Assembly (NCBI GenBank): GCA_963703665.1
Contig: CAVPFB010000003.1
Location: 248,001 to 312,000, forward strand
Source of the DNA: AP-15 sp963703665
GTDB lineage: Bacteria; Pseudomonadota; Alphaproteobacteria; ATCC43930; CGMCC-115725
Reading direction: 5' to 3'
DNA: 64,000 nucleotides
Shown: positions 48,821 through 57,843 of the stretch, piece by piece
How the letters are laid out: every line of letters starts with the position of its first letter
Numbering within the stretch: the stretch's first letter is position 1
Position numbers and translations under genes: made by a program
Notes under the pieces: generated by a model
What the model saw: only the letters and a program-made list of their open reading frames with translations
The model's database searches: none
Told to the model about the DNA's origin: nothing

Positions 48821-49456
48821 TTAAGGAGCGAGAGAGGATTTCGCGACAGACGCTTGCGTTGCGGCCGAACGGACTGTCGGCGTCACTCTGCGGAAGCCGG
48901 ATGGCGGACGCCCATAGGTCGCGCGGAAGGCGTCGTTGAACCGTCGCAAACTGCCAAAACCGGCGGCGAAGGCGATCTCGGACAGCGGCATCGCGGTCTG
49001 GTCGATCAGTCGTTTCGCCCTCTGCACGCGCCGGGTCGCGGCAATCTCGCTGGGCGCGGCACCGGTGTGGCGGAGAAACAGCCGCAGCAGATGGCGCGGC
49101 CCGATACCCAGCCGCACGGCCAGCTCGGCGACCGAGGCGTCGTCGAGAAAGCCTTCTTCGATCAGGCGCATGCCGCGCGCCACCGTCGTCTTCGTCCCAC
49201 TCCAGGCCGGGCTTCCCGGCGCCGTCTCCGGCCGGCAGCGCAGGCACGGACGGAACCCCGCACGCTCGGCCGCTGCTGCCGTGCGGAAGAAAACCACGTT
49301 TTCGGAGCGGGCGGGTCGCACCGGGCAGACCGGCCGGCAATAGATCCGGGTGGTCCGCACCCCGGTGAAAAACACGCCGTCAAAGGCCGGGTCGCGCCCC
49401 ACCCTGGCACGGTCGCAGATCTCCCGATCAAGATCCGTCAGCGTATTCGTCTGCAT
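48821..49456 (-). CDS. Ada-like regulator with metal-binding and AraC domains only
   Basis: 211 residues. The N-terminal Ada zinc-binding domain has all four cysteines, C40, C44, C71 and C74, in RIYCRPVCPVRPA and RPCLRCRPET. C40 is in the place of the methyl-accepting cysteine that repairs phosphotriesters. An AraC-type helix-turn-helix domain follows (DDASVAELAVRLGIGPRHLL, then SLRRFNDAF). The O6-methylguanine methyltransferase domain of full Ada is missing. It probably senses DNA alkylation and regulates repair genes, unlinked here. Confidence 0.85.
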   Translation of the reverse strand: MQTNTLTDLDREICDRARVGRDPAFDGVFFTGVRTTRIYCRPVCPVRPARSENVVFFRTAAAAERAGFRPCLRCRPETAPGSPAWSGTKTTVARGMRLIEEGFLDDASVAELAVRLGIGPRHLLRLFLRHTGAAPSEIAATRRVQRAKRLIDQTAMPLSEIAFAAGFGSLRRFNDAFRATYGRPPSGFRRVTPTVRSAATQASVAKSSLAP

Positions 49457-49572
49457 AATACCGGCACGTTAGCCGGCGGCGTCGACAGGCGATAGCGGGA
49501 ATCGGACCTGGTCGGCGGATCACGTCCGAAAGCGGCCAGCAGCAGCGGCGCCGACCGATAACCTCCCGGCTC

Positions 49573-50832
49573 ATGGACAATCGCACTCGCATCGATCGGC
49601 GGAGCGCCGCGGGGCTCTATCATGGCTGGCGCGTCGTCGCGGCGGCTTTCCTCGTCGCCATGTTCGGGTTCGGGCTCGGCTTCTACGGACCCGGCATCTA
49701 TCTGGTGGCGCTTGAAGCCCGTCACGGCTGGTCCGTTGCCGAACTCTCGCCAGCGGTGACCGCCTATTACGTTCTCGGCGCGACCTTGCTGTTCTTTTGC
49801 GTCGGCCCGCTTTTCGAGCGTCAGGGGTCGCGAAAGGTTGTCGTGACCGGCGCCGTCGCGCTGGCCGGCGGCTTGGTCCTGCTCGCCGGCGTCACGAAAT
49901 CGTGGCAGGTTTACGCAGCCTTTGCGCTGATGTCGATCGGATGGGCGACGATGAGCGGGGCGGCGATCAACATTATCGTGGCACCATGGTTCGACCAGCG
50001 CCGCGGCCAGGCTGTCAGCTGGGCGCTGAACGGCGCGAGCGCCGGCGGCATCGTCGCGCCGCCGCTGTTGACGTTTCTGATCGCTCGGGTCGGCTTCGCC
50101 GTCGCCCTCGACGCGCTGGCCTTGGCGATGCTCGCGATCCTGGTTCCGGTCGTGGTGCTGGTCTTGCGAGGCAAGCGCGCCGGTGAGCACGATCTGGCTG
50201 ACGCCGTCCCAGCTCTTAGCCGCTCGCTGTCGGCCCAGCCGGGCGAGTGGCATCTGGTCACGATGTTGCGCAATCAGCGCTTTATCACGATCTCAGTGGC
50301 GTTTGCGCTGGGACTGACGGCACAGGTCGGGTTTCTGACGCACCAGGTGGCGTTTCTGATGCCGACGCTCGGCGCCGCGGCAGCCGGCTGGGCGGTCAGC
50401 ATGACGACGCTCGCCGCCGTCCTTGGCCGCATTGCCGCCGGGTACATCGCTGATCGCATCGACCGCAGGCGCCTGGCTTCCGCCAACTTCGCCGTGCAGG
50501 TCTTGGGAATGGGCATCCTGGCGACGGCGCCGACGGCGGCAATGCTCTATCTCGGCTGCGTGCTGTTCGGCCTCGGCTTGGGCAACACCACCTCGCTTCC
50601 GGGCCTCATCGTTCAGCACGAGTTTCCAAATCGCCATTTCGCCCGAATCATCAGCCTCGTCGTCGCGATCAACCAGTTCAGCTTCGCGTTCGGACCCGCG
50701 ATCCTGGGCCTCTTGCAACATGCTCGAGCCAGCTACACCGACGGGCTCCTGGCCTACGCGGCGATGGAGGCGATCGCGGCGGTCATTGTCGTCCTCCCGG
50801 CGATCGAGCGATCCCGCAAGATGGCGGCTTGA
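49573..50832 (+). CDS. MFS transporter
   Basis: 419 residues with twelve predicted helices. The HGWRVVAAAFLVAMFGFGLG start and the ADRIDRRRLA loop (cytoplasmic motif A) show the major facilitator superfamily. It resembles oxalate/formate-like or monocarboxylate-like members. The substrate is unknown. A second MFS gene, at 51621-53180, faces it. Confidence 0.85.
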   Translation: MDNRTRIDRRSAAGLYHGWRVVAAAFLVAMFGFGLGFYGPGIYLVALEARHGWSVAELSPAVTAYYVLGATLLFFCVGPLFERQGSRKVVVTGAVALAGGLVLLAGVTKSWQVYAAFALMSIGWATMSGAAINIIVAPWFDQRRGQAVSWALNGASAGGIVAPPLLTFLIARVGFAVALDALALAMLAILVPVVVLVLRGKRAGEHDLADAVPALSRSLSAQPGEWHLVTMLRNQRFITISVAFALGLTAQVGFLTHQVAFLMPTLGAAAAGWAVSMTTLAAVLGRIAAGYIADRIDRRRLASANFAVQVLGMGILATAPTAAMLYLGCVLFGLGLGNTTSLPGLIVQHEFPNRHFARIISLVVAINQFSFAFGPAILGLLQHARASYTDGLLAYAAMEAIAAVIVVLPAIERSRKMAA

Positions 50833-51069
50833 CCGGCCGTGCCGCACCTCGCACGCTCCGCGCCGACAGCCATGGAGTGTGGCGATGGGACCGCTTGCCC
50901 GGATAAGGATCGTCAAACCGGCCGGGATCGGGCCGGGGCCGATATGCGCGATGCGCGCCCTGCGCGCCGGTCTCAGCCATGTGCGGCGCTGCAATGCGGT
51001 ATTCGCCGAGGCCGACCGGCGGCCGCCCTCGGCGATCATGCGGCAGGGGCGGAATGCGCGATCGCGGTG

Positions 51070-51492
51070 ATGCTGTCGATGCCGGTCATCGTCGTCCATA
51101 CGCTCGCCCACGCCATCGGCGCGCTGCGAGCCGCAGCCCGCGCCGGCCGGCCCATTATCCTGGCGAGTGCGCCCGAAGCCGGCGTTTACGCGGGGCCCGG
51201 CTGGTTCCGGGCGCTGGTCGAGGCAGCGCGAGCGGCGGTCCGCGAAGCCCGGTTCTCCGCCGTCCTCGACTGCGGCGACGAGCCCGGCGCGGCGTTGGCG
51301 GCAATCCGCGCCGAGATCGACTGCGTCCGGTTTATCGGCCGCGCCGAAATCGCTCGCCGCCTCGCCGACATCGCCCGCCAGCATGGCGTGCGTCTGGAAA
51401 CGATCCGCCCCGGCGCGGCGCTCGACCTCGCCGCCGATTTCTTTGCCTCCGAGGAACGCATCGAGCAGCGCTGCTTCGAGCTGCTGTCGTAA
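51070..51492 (+). CDS. Small alpha/beta protein of unknown function
   Basis: 140 residues from the ATG at 51070. The pattern MPVIVVHTLAHAIGALRAAA, GRPIILASAPEAGVYAGPGW, AVLDCGDEPGAALAAIRAEI and IDCVRFIGRAEIARRLADIA looks like alternating strands and helices. I believe similar proteins occur in other alphaproteobacteria but cannot name the family. It lies after the first MFS gene. Confidence 0.5.
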   Translation: MLSMPVIVVHTLAHAIGALRAAARAGRPIILASAPEAGVYAGPGWFRALVEAARAAVREARFSAVLDCGDEPGAALAAIRAEIDCVRFIGRAEIARRLADIARQHGVRLETIRPGAALDLAADFFASEERIEQRCFELLS

Positions 51493-51620
51493 TCCGGGTT
51501 GAAGCCCCGTCAAGGTTCGGCTCGGGACGGAGCCGGCGGAGCCGTCAAGCCCGCGCAGGGCCGGCATTCACCTGATGCTGCAGCGACGGGATCGCCACGT
51601 TGACGATAAAGAATCGAGCG

Positions 51621-53180
51621 TCACCCATGCGCACCGCGCGCGATTAGATCTCCGCAGCCGCATGATCCGCCGGGTAAAAGCACTCTAAAGCCGGCTCGGA
51701 CAAGGTAATGTCCACCGGCGTGCCAAAGACGGTCGTCGTGCTGAAGAACGCCATCACCCCCGGCAGTTGAGCGACGCGGCCCCGGCCGCGGACTGAGGAT
51801 TCCGGTGCCTCGCGAGCCTCTATCGCGGTCCCTCCCTGCCCCACTTGCCCACTCCCTTGCCCCCCTCGCGGGCGGGGGAGGGTTAGGGTGGGGCGGGACA
51901 GGGAGCCTCGCCGGCGCACCAGGATCCCTCGCCAGCACCGGCGAATGATGGCGGCTCTGGCGGAAGACCAGCGCGCCGACGACCGCGAGGTTGGCGAGAT
52001 TGAACAGAATCCCGACGGCGAAGGCCGCCGCATAGAAACCGGCCCAGTCATAGATCACGCCGGCGAGCCAGCCACCCGCAGCCATCCCCGAGCCGCTGAA
52101 CAGCAGCATGGTCGGGATCCGCCACGAGGCCTCGGAAGCCGGGAACAGCTCGCGGATCGCCACCACATAGGCCGGGATGATGCCGCTGAAGCCGAGCCCG
52201 AAGGCGGCCGAGACGGCGAACAGGCCGGCCTCGTTCTGGGTCAGCAGGAACCCGGTCATGGTCACGGCCTGGCAGGCCGAGCCGGCCAGCACGGTGCGCA
52301 GGCTGCCGATCCGGTCGGCGACAAAGCCCCAGAATTGCCGGCCGACAAAGGCGCAGGCCGACAGCACCGACAGCATCGCCGCACCCTGGGTGACCGGGAT
52401 GCCGAGGTCGCCGCAATAGGCGACCAGGTGGCCTTGCGGCATCGCCATCGGCACGCAGCACAGAAAGCTCGCCACAGCGATCAGGCCGAGCGCCGTACGC
52501 GGCCTCATGCCGAGCACCAGGGCGCCCGCAGCCGGCTCCGGCCAGGCTCCGGCGGCGCTCGACGCCCTGGGCAGAGCCGCGAAGGTCAGGAAGGCCGCCG
52601 GCAAAATCGCGACCACCGCGAACCCGGCATAGAGCTGCATCGTATCTCGCCAGCCGAACGCCACCACCGCGTGCCCGAACAATGGCGCCCAGATCGTTCC
52701 GGCCACGGCCTGGCCGCTGGCGATCAGCGCCAATGCCGAGCCGCGCCGGCGGTCGAACCAGCGGGCGACATAGACGTAGAGCGGCGCATTGATCCCGGCA
52801 TTGCCGAGGAGCCCCATAAAGAGCCCGTGCCCGACGTAGAGCGACCAGCGTCCGCCGAGGCTCGACAGCACGAGGCCGGCGGCGATCATCAATGCCCCGA
52901 AGATGACCGTCCAGCGCACCCCGGTCCGCTCGGCGATCCGGCCCATCGCAATCCCGCCGACGGCCGACCCGAGCCAGGCGAGCGAAACCGCCAGCGCCGG
53001 CACCGAGCGGACATCGCCGAACTCGGCCGCAATCGGCTTCAGCGCCACGATGGTGATGACCGGCCCCCCGAACGAGATCGAGAGAATGCCGAGCGCAACG
53101 ATGGCGACGAGCCAGGAGCGGCGCGTCTCGATCGTCAGCGCTGCCGCAGCCGCGCGGCCGGCGATGGGCGTCGTCGTCAT
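51621..53180 (-). CDS. MFS transporter with a non-conserved, read-through C-terminal tail
   Basis: 519 residues from the ATG at 53180. About twelve helices with SFGGPVITIVALKPIAAEFG near the start and GRIAERTGVRWTV as motif A. After the last helix, near LAVVGALVFRQSRHHSP, about 100 residues read through repeat-like sequence (HPNPPPPARGAREWASG) and do not look like a transporter, so the natural stop seems lost. Substrate unknown. Confidence 0.8.
   Translation of the reverse strand: MTTTPIAGRAAAAALTIETRRSWLVAIVALGILSISFGGPVITIVALKPIAAEFGDVRSVPALAVSLAWLGSAVGGIAMGRIAERTGVRWTVIFGALMIAAGLVLSSLGGRWSLYVGHGLFMGLLGNAGINAPLYVYVARWFDRRRGSALALIASGQAVAGTIWAPLFGHAVVAFGWRDTMQLYAGFAVVAILPAAFLTFAALPRASSAAGAWPEPAAGALVLGMRPRTALGLIAVASFLCCVPMAMPQGHLVAYCGDLGIPVTQGAAMLSVLSACAFVGRQFWGFVADRIGSLRTVLAGSACQAVTMTGFLLTQNEAGLFAVSAAFGLGFSGIIPAYVVAIRELFPASEASWRIPTMLLFSGSGMAAGGWLAGVIYDWAGFYAAAFAVGILFNLANLAVVGALVFRQSRHHSPVLARDPGAPARLPVPPHPNPPPPARGAREWASGAGRDRDRGSRGTGILSPRPGPRRSTAGGDGVLQHDDRLWHAGGHYLVRAGFRVLLPGGSCGCGDLIARGAHG
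51644..51760 (-). pseudogene. 38-residue C-terminal gene fragment
   Basis: In another frame of the MFS tail the sequence reads GVMAFFSTTTVFGTPVDITL then EPALECFYPADHAAAEI before a stop. It looks like the end of a conserved enzyme that I cannot name. It lies just past a repeat-like GC-rich segment, so a deletion that joined two genes is likely. Confidence 0.35.
51830..51925. repeat. GC-rich repeat-like stretch
   Basis: Contains CCCCCTCGCGGGCGGGGGAG, a hairpin-prone segment of the dispersed type. It separates the MFS core from the 38-residue fragment. Confidence 0.4.
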
Positions 53181-53447
53181 CGGGTTGCGAAGACCGCTGT
53201 CCGCTCTCTGCCGAGCCTGGTGGGCGTCGCCATCGCTCCTCCGGGGCCGCCGCTGTCGTGCCGTTGCTCCGAATGTCGCGCCGCGGATTGCGCCGGGCAA
53301 CAGCCGTCGGTGCAACGCTGATGCGAAGAGAGCAGACGAGGCATCCCTTGGGCGGACAGCCGGGCTGCCGATAACGCCCGCTCGCCTGATCCGGCCGGTT
53401 CTGATAAAATCATGGGCGCCACGAGCGGCAGGGAAGAATGCGTCGAT

Positions 53448-53625
53448 GCCCCTCACCGAACCCGTAAAGCGGATCCTCGCCAATCACGAGAGCGACAACC
53501 CCGGCACCAGGGCGAACCTCGCCCGCATCCCGATGCAGGGCGAGCTCGGCCTCGCCGGACGGCTGTTGATCCGGCCGGCCGAAGGATTGATGGGTTCGGA
53601 GGCGGTCTCGGTGCTTTTGAAATCT
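53448..53625 (+). pseudogene. N-terminal stub of class I fructose-bisphosphate aldolase
   Basis: ATG 53448 reads MPLTEPVKRILANHESDNPG then TRANLARIPMQGELGLAGRL, close to the start of DhnA-type aldolases, but soon diverges and ends at a palindromic repeat. The rest of the enzyme is missing. In relatives fba often precedes thiE, so this looks like a decayed copy. Family match rests on about 40 residues. Confidence 0.4.
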
Positions 53626-53629
53626 TCAT

Positions 53630-53705
53630 CGTCATTCCCGCACAAGCGGGAACCCGGAATCCAGCCGCTCTGGGTCCCCGCTTTCGTGGGGACGACGGGG
53701 GAATG
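53630..53705. repeat. Palindromic repeat, family 3
   Basis: CGTCATTCCCGCACAAGCGG and, further on, CCGCTTTCGTGGGGACGACG form facing arms. This widespread intergenic type cuts off the aldolase stub just before thiE. Confidence 0.7.
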
Positions 53706-53714
53706 GGGACGAGG

Positions 53715-54398
53715 ATGGCGCTAGCCCGCACCGGGCCAGTTTTCGAGGTTCCGGCGGCGACGCGGCTCTACCTGGTCACGCCGCCGGCGCTCGATCCCGA
53801 CCGTTTCGCGACGGAACTCGAAGAGGCACTGGCCGGCGGCGACGTTGCCTGCCTGCAATTGCGGCTGAAGGAGGTCGACGACGCCGCGGTGCGACGGGTG
53901 GCCGCGGTCCTAAAGCCGATCGCCCAGGCGCGCGGCGTCGCCTTTATCATGAACGACCGGCCCGACCTCGCCGCCGAACTCGATTGCGACGGCGTCCATG
54001 TCGGCGAAGAGGACATGCCCTATGCCGAGGCGCGGCGCCTGCTCGGTCCCGACCGCATCGTCGGGGTGACCTGCGGCGACAGCCGCCATCGCGCCATTGC
54101 CGCCGCCGAGGCCGGCGCCGATTACGTCGCCTTCGGCGCCTTTTTCCCGAGCGGCACCAAGGCGGCCAAGCACCGCGCGGGCCCCGAAGTATTGCGCGAC
54201 TGGAGCGAAACGACGGTGGTCCCGTGTTGCGCCATCGGCGGTATTACCCCCGAAAATTGCGGTCCACTGGTCGAAGCCGGGGCCGATTTCCTGGCGGTGA
54301 TCGGGGCGATCTGGTCCCACCCCAAAGGCCCGCGCGCCGCCGTCGCCGCCTTCAACGAAGTCTTTGCCCGCTACGGACGCGCCCACACCGCCGGTTGA
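53715..54398 (+). CDS. thiE: Thiamine phosphate synthase
   Basis: 227 residues from the ATG at 53715. LYLVTPPALDPDRFATELEE start, CLQLRLKEVDD, FIMNDRPDLAAELDCDGVHV, and GAFFPSGTKAAKHRAGPEVL and CCAIGGITPENC phosphate-loop segments are the TMP synthase signature. It joins the pyrimidine and thiazole units. Its 3' end overlaps the opposite-strand dioxygenase by 28 bases. Confidence 0.92.
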   Translation: MALARTGPVFEVPAATRLYLVTPPALDPDRFATELEEALAGGDVACLQLRLKEVDDAAVRRVAAVLKPIAQARGVAFIMNDRPDLAAELDCDGVHVGEEDMPYAEARRLLGPDRIVGVTCGDSRHRAIAAAEAGADYVAFGAFFPSGTKAAKHRAGPEVLRDWSETTVVPCCAIGGITPENCGPLVEAGADFLAVIGAIWSHPKGPRAAVAAFNEVFARYGRAHTAG

Positions 54399-55483
54399 GC
54401 GGGATCTCCGGAAATCCGGTCGGGCATCGCGGCGCCGTCGGCGGGTGGGTCGAACGCCGAGACGCCATCGCGGGCGCGCCACGGGTTTTTGCCGAGGCCC
54501 GCCATCTCGAGCAGGTCGCCGAATTTCCACGACAGGCGGCTGCGCCGGCCGAGCGCCGCGGTGGTCCACGGCAAGAGCGCCGACCACGGCAGAAACGGGC
54601 TGCGCCGGCCATACGCCCAGATCTCGACGCGCAGCGAGGCGCCGGCGCTCGGACCCCGCGCGTGAAACCCAAAGGTGTCGGCGACGACCAGGGTGTTGGC
54701 CGGCACCGCGAACGCGCGCGGCGGCGACAATCCCAGCCCCGCCAATGCGGCCTCGTCGATGCGCGGCGAGCCCTGCCGAATCTCGGCATTTGGCGAATGG
54801 CGGGCGTCGAGGCTCATCTGCCGTTCCCAGGCGAGCCGCTGCGCGGTCAGCCGGTGCGATCCCGAAACGTAGGTGAACGGGCCGGCATCCTCGGCGACGT
54901 CGGTCAGGAACAGCCACGCCTTGACCGTCGGGTGAAAGGTGTCGGCGTGCAGCAAAGTCTGCGGATCGCGCGGCCCGGGACGGGCATGGCGCAGGATTGT
55001 CTGCACCCAGACCACCGGCTCGGCATCGCGGGCGCCGGCATAGCGGATCAGCCCGCGCCAGTCGCCCGATCGCAGCACCGCGCGGAGAGCGGGCAGCCGG
55101 GCCAGGGCATTCCGGTCGAGCGCGATCTTGCGCATGATCGTGTCGCCCTCGGCAATTTCTCGCAGCGGGCCGCGATAGGCTTTGAGCTGGGCGAGGAGCG
55201 CAGCGAACTCCTCGGGTGGCAGAAAGTCGCGCCGAACCACGAACCCGTCCCGATCGAATGCTCCGCGGTCAGCGGCCGAGATCAACCGGCTGAGCTTGCG
55301 ACGGCGCGCGGAGGCCAGCCGGTGGGCCAGTTTGACGCGGGCGGCATGCAGGCCCCATTGGTTCAGACGCCGGCTGCCGATCACGCGATTTCGTTCGAAA
55401 GATTTTGCCCCGGTGCAGAGCTGCCCAACCCACCAGGGCGTCATCAAGGCTTGGCGCAGCGGCGACAGCATGCTGGTCTCCAA
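54371..55483 (-). CDS. PhyH-like 2-oxoglutarate/iron dioxygenase
   Basis: 370 residues. A double-stranded beta-helix with the iron ligands H179 and D181 in LLHADTFHP and a distal H274 in GFHARGPS; R286 nearby could bind 2-oxoglutarate. This resembles phytanoyl-CoA dioxygenase family proteins found in polysaccharide loci. It lies next to kpsC, so hydroxylation of a glycan or lipid unit is possible. The substrate is not known. Confidence 0.75.
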   Translation of the reverse strand: METSMLSPLRQALMTPWWVGQLCTGAKSFERNRVIGSRRLNQWGLHAARVKLAHRLASARRRKLSRLISAADRGAFDRDGFVVRRDFLPPEEFAALLAQLKAYRGPLREIAEGDTIMRKIALDRNALARLPALRAVLRSGDWRGLIRYAGARDAEPVVWVQTILRHARPGPRDPQTLLHADTFHPTVKAWLFLTDVAEDAGPFTYVSGSHRLTAQRLAWERQMSLDARHSPNAEIRQGSPRIDEAALAGLGLSPPRAFAVPANTLVVADTFGFHARGPSAGASLRVEIWAYGRRSPFLPWSALLPWTTAALGRRSRLSWKFGDLLEMAGLGKNPWRARDGVSAFDPPADGAAMPDRISGDPAQPAVWARP

Positions 55484-55605
55484 GGGGCTTCGGCGACAGA
55501 CCGCGACGACTAGGGTATCATCACCGCGGGTAGGCGTCAGCGTTCGTATTGCGGCCGGCCGGTCGCCTGGACTTCGCTGCCGCCCCCCTGTACGAGCGCG
55601 CCGTC

Positions 55606-57746
55606 ATGCGCGGAGTTGGTCGGGGCGCCGCAGCGAAACGCCCGAAGCCGGAGGCGAGACGAATTCAGTCCGATTTGAGCCCCGATCCGATCCGTGCGCC
55701 CACGCTCGCATTGCAGCGGGAGGGCGCTGAACGCTCACCGCCGAGTGCTGATCTCGGACGGCTCGTGGTGGAGGACGGCCGGTTCGATCGGCACGCTCTC
55801 GCAGCGCTGTTGGCCGATTTCACGATAACCACGAGCCGAGGTGCCGCAACGGCCATCGCAACATGGTCGGGCGGGCGCGGCGAGGCCGGCTGTCCCGGCG
55901 CGCCGCGGCGCTCGGGATCCCGTTGTTGCGACTCGACAGCGGGATATTGCGTGCGCCGCCCGGCCGCGGCGATCGGGCGCCGTTGCTGAGCATGACGGCG
56001 CTGGCTATCGACGGGCCGGCATCGCCAGCCGACCTCCTGTCCGCCGATCGGCTGCTGTCGACCCGCGAATGGGAGACGCCCGAACTGCTGCGGCGCGCCG
56101 CCGCGGTGCGGCGCGAATTGGTGGCGCAGCGGGTCGGCGGCGCCTGGTGGCGCGACGGCGAGTTGCCGCCGGGCCGGGGCGAGGTCGCCGTTCTGGCCGC
56201 GGAGGCGGAATCTTCCGCCGCCCTATGCCGCGCGATGTTGACGGCGGCGCTGGCGGAGAACCCGCCGGAAGAGATCGTCGTGCTGGCGCCGGGCCAAACC
56301 CGGGCGAACCATCTTTTTGCGGCTGCGACGGCGCGCGGCTGCACCCTCGTTACCCGGCCGGTCGATCCGTGGCGGATCATCGAGCAGGCCCGGAGGATCT
56401 ATTCGGCCGGCGGCGAAACCGGCTTTCTGGCACTGCTCGCCGGTCGGGAGGTTCGCGCTTTCGGTAGGGCGTTCTACTCGGGATGGGGCGTCACCGCCGA
56501 TGACCGGAGCGTGCCGCAGAAGCCGTTCCGCCGCACCCTCGACGAGATTTTCGCCGGCGCGTGCCTGCTCGCGACCCGCTGCCGCGACCCTTACCGCAAC
56601 ACCGCCGCGGCCTTTGAGGATGTCATGACGATCCTCGCCGACTGGCGGCGGATCGAGGAGGCCAACCGGCGCATCGCCGTCCTGGTCGGCATGTCGTTCT
56701 GGAAGCGCCGCCGGGTCGCCGATTTCTTCCGCTCGGCCGCCGGCCCGCCGGCCTTTCGCCGCAGCACGCGAGCGGCGCTCGCGGCGGCCGGGCGACGGCC
56801 GGGAAGTGCGATCGCGGTATGGGCCTCGCGCGCTCCCCCGGGGCTCGCCGAAGCTGCCGCACGACAGGGAACCCCGCTGATCCAGGTCGAAGACGGCTTT
56901 GTCCGCTCGGTCGGGCTCGGTTCGGACTTTATGCCGGCCGCCTCGCTGGTGCTCGACCGCCACGGCATGCACTACGATCCGCGCATTCGCAGCGACCTCG
57001 AGCGCTTGCTGCGCGGGGCCGAATTCGGCCCCGAGCTGATCCGGCGCGCCGCCGACCTGATCGCCCGGCTCGTCGCCCGCGGGATCACCAAATACAATCT
57101 CGGCTCATCGGCCCCGGTGCTCGAACTCCCCGCCGGCCAGCGCCGCATCCTGGTTCCGGGGCAGGTCGAGGACGACCTGTCTGTGCGGCTCGGCGGCGGC
57201 GGCGTTCGCGGCAACCGTGATCTCCTCGTCCGGGTGCGCGCCGCCAATCCGGACGCTTTCATCCTCTACAAGCCGCACCCGGACGTCGAAGCCGGCCACC
57301 GCAGGGGCGCCGTCCCCGACCCGCTCGCCAAGGAATTCGCCGACGTCATCGTGCGCGGAGTTTCCACGGCGGCGATCCTCGCCGAAATCGACGAGGTGCA
57401 CACCCTGACCTCGCTGACCGGGTTTGAGGCGCTGCTGCGCCGGCGCCGGGTGGTGGTCTATGGCCGGCCGTTTTATTCCGGCTGGGGACTGACGACCGAT
57501 CTCGGGGCGGTCGATCGCGGCCGCCGCCTTACCCTCGAAGAACTCGTCGCCGGAGCGCTGATCCTCTACCCGCGCTATCTCGATCCGGTGACCCGACTGC
57601 CCTGCACCCCCGAAATCGTCATCGAGCGCCTCGACGATCCGGAGCTGTGGCGGCCGGGTCTCCTGGTCGTCGTGCGCCGGCTCCAGGGCATGCTGGCGCG
57701 GCGGTGGAGCGCCTTTGCCCGATCCGACAGAACCGCGCTTCGCTGA
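55606..57746 (+). CDS. kpsC: KpsC-type capsule beta-Kdo transferase, frameshifted near the N-terminus
   Basis: Two KpsC-like halves. In the first half LLRLDSGILRAPPGRGD, and AFGRAFYSGWGVTADD; in the second, IQVEDGFVRSVGLGSD and VYGRPFYSGWGLTTD. The main frame starts at 55863, but KpsC-like coding (FTITTSRGAATAIATW) reaches upstream in another frame to the ATG at 55606; the break is near 55865-55870. Span 2141 bases is one short of a whole number of codons. KpsC adds the beta-Kdo linker to the lipid anchor of group 2 capsules. Confidence 0.85.
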
Positions 57747-57843
57747 CCCCTCCACGTCGGCGCAGCCTCGCCGCAACTTGCATGCCGCGCGGCGGATGCT
57801 AGGATGCGGTGTCGGCGTGCCGCGCCCTTCCGTTCGTCTGACG

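Noticed and set aside
51888..53321. A 477-residue plus-strand open frame opposite the MFS gene
   Set aside because: Arginine and glutamine rich, no domain; antisense of a good transporter.
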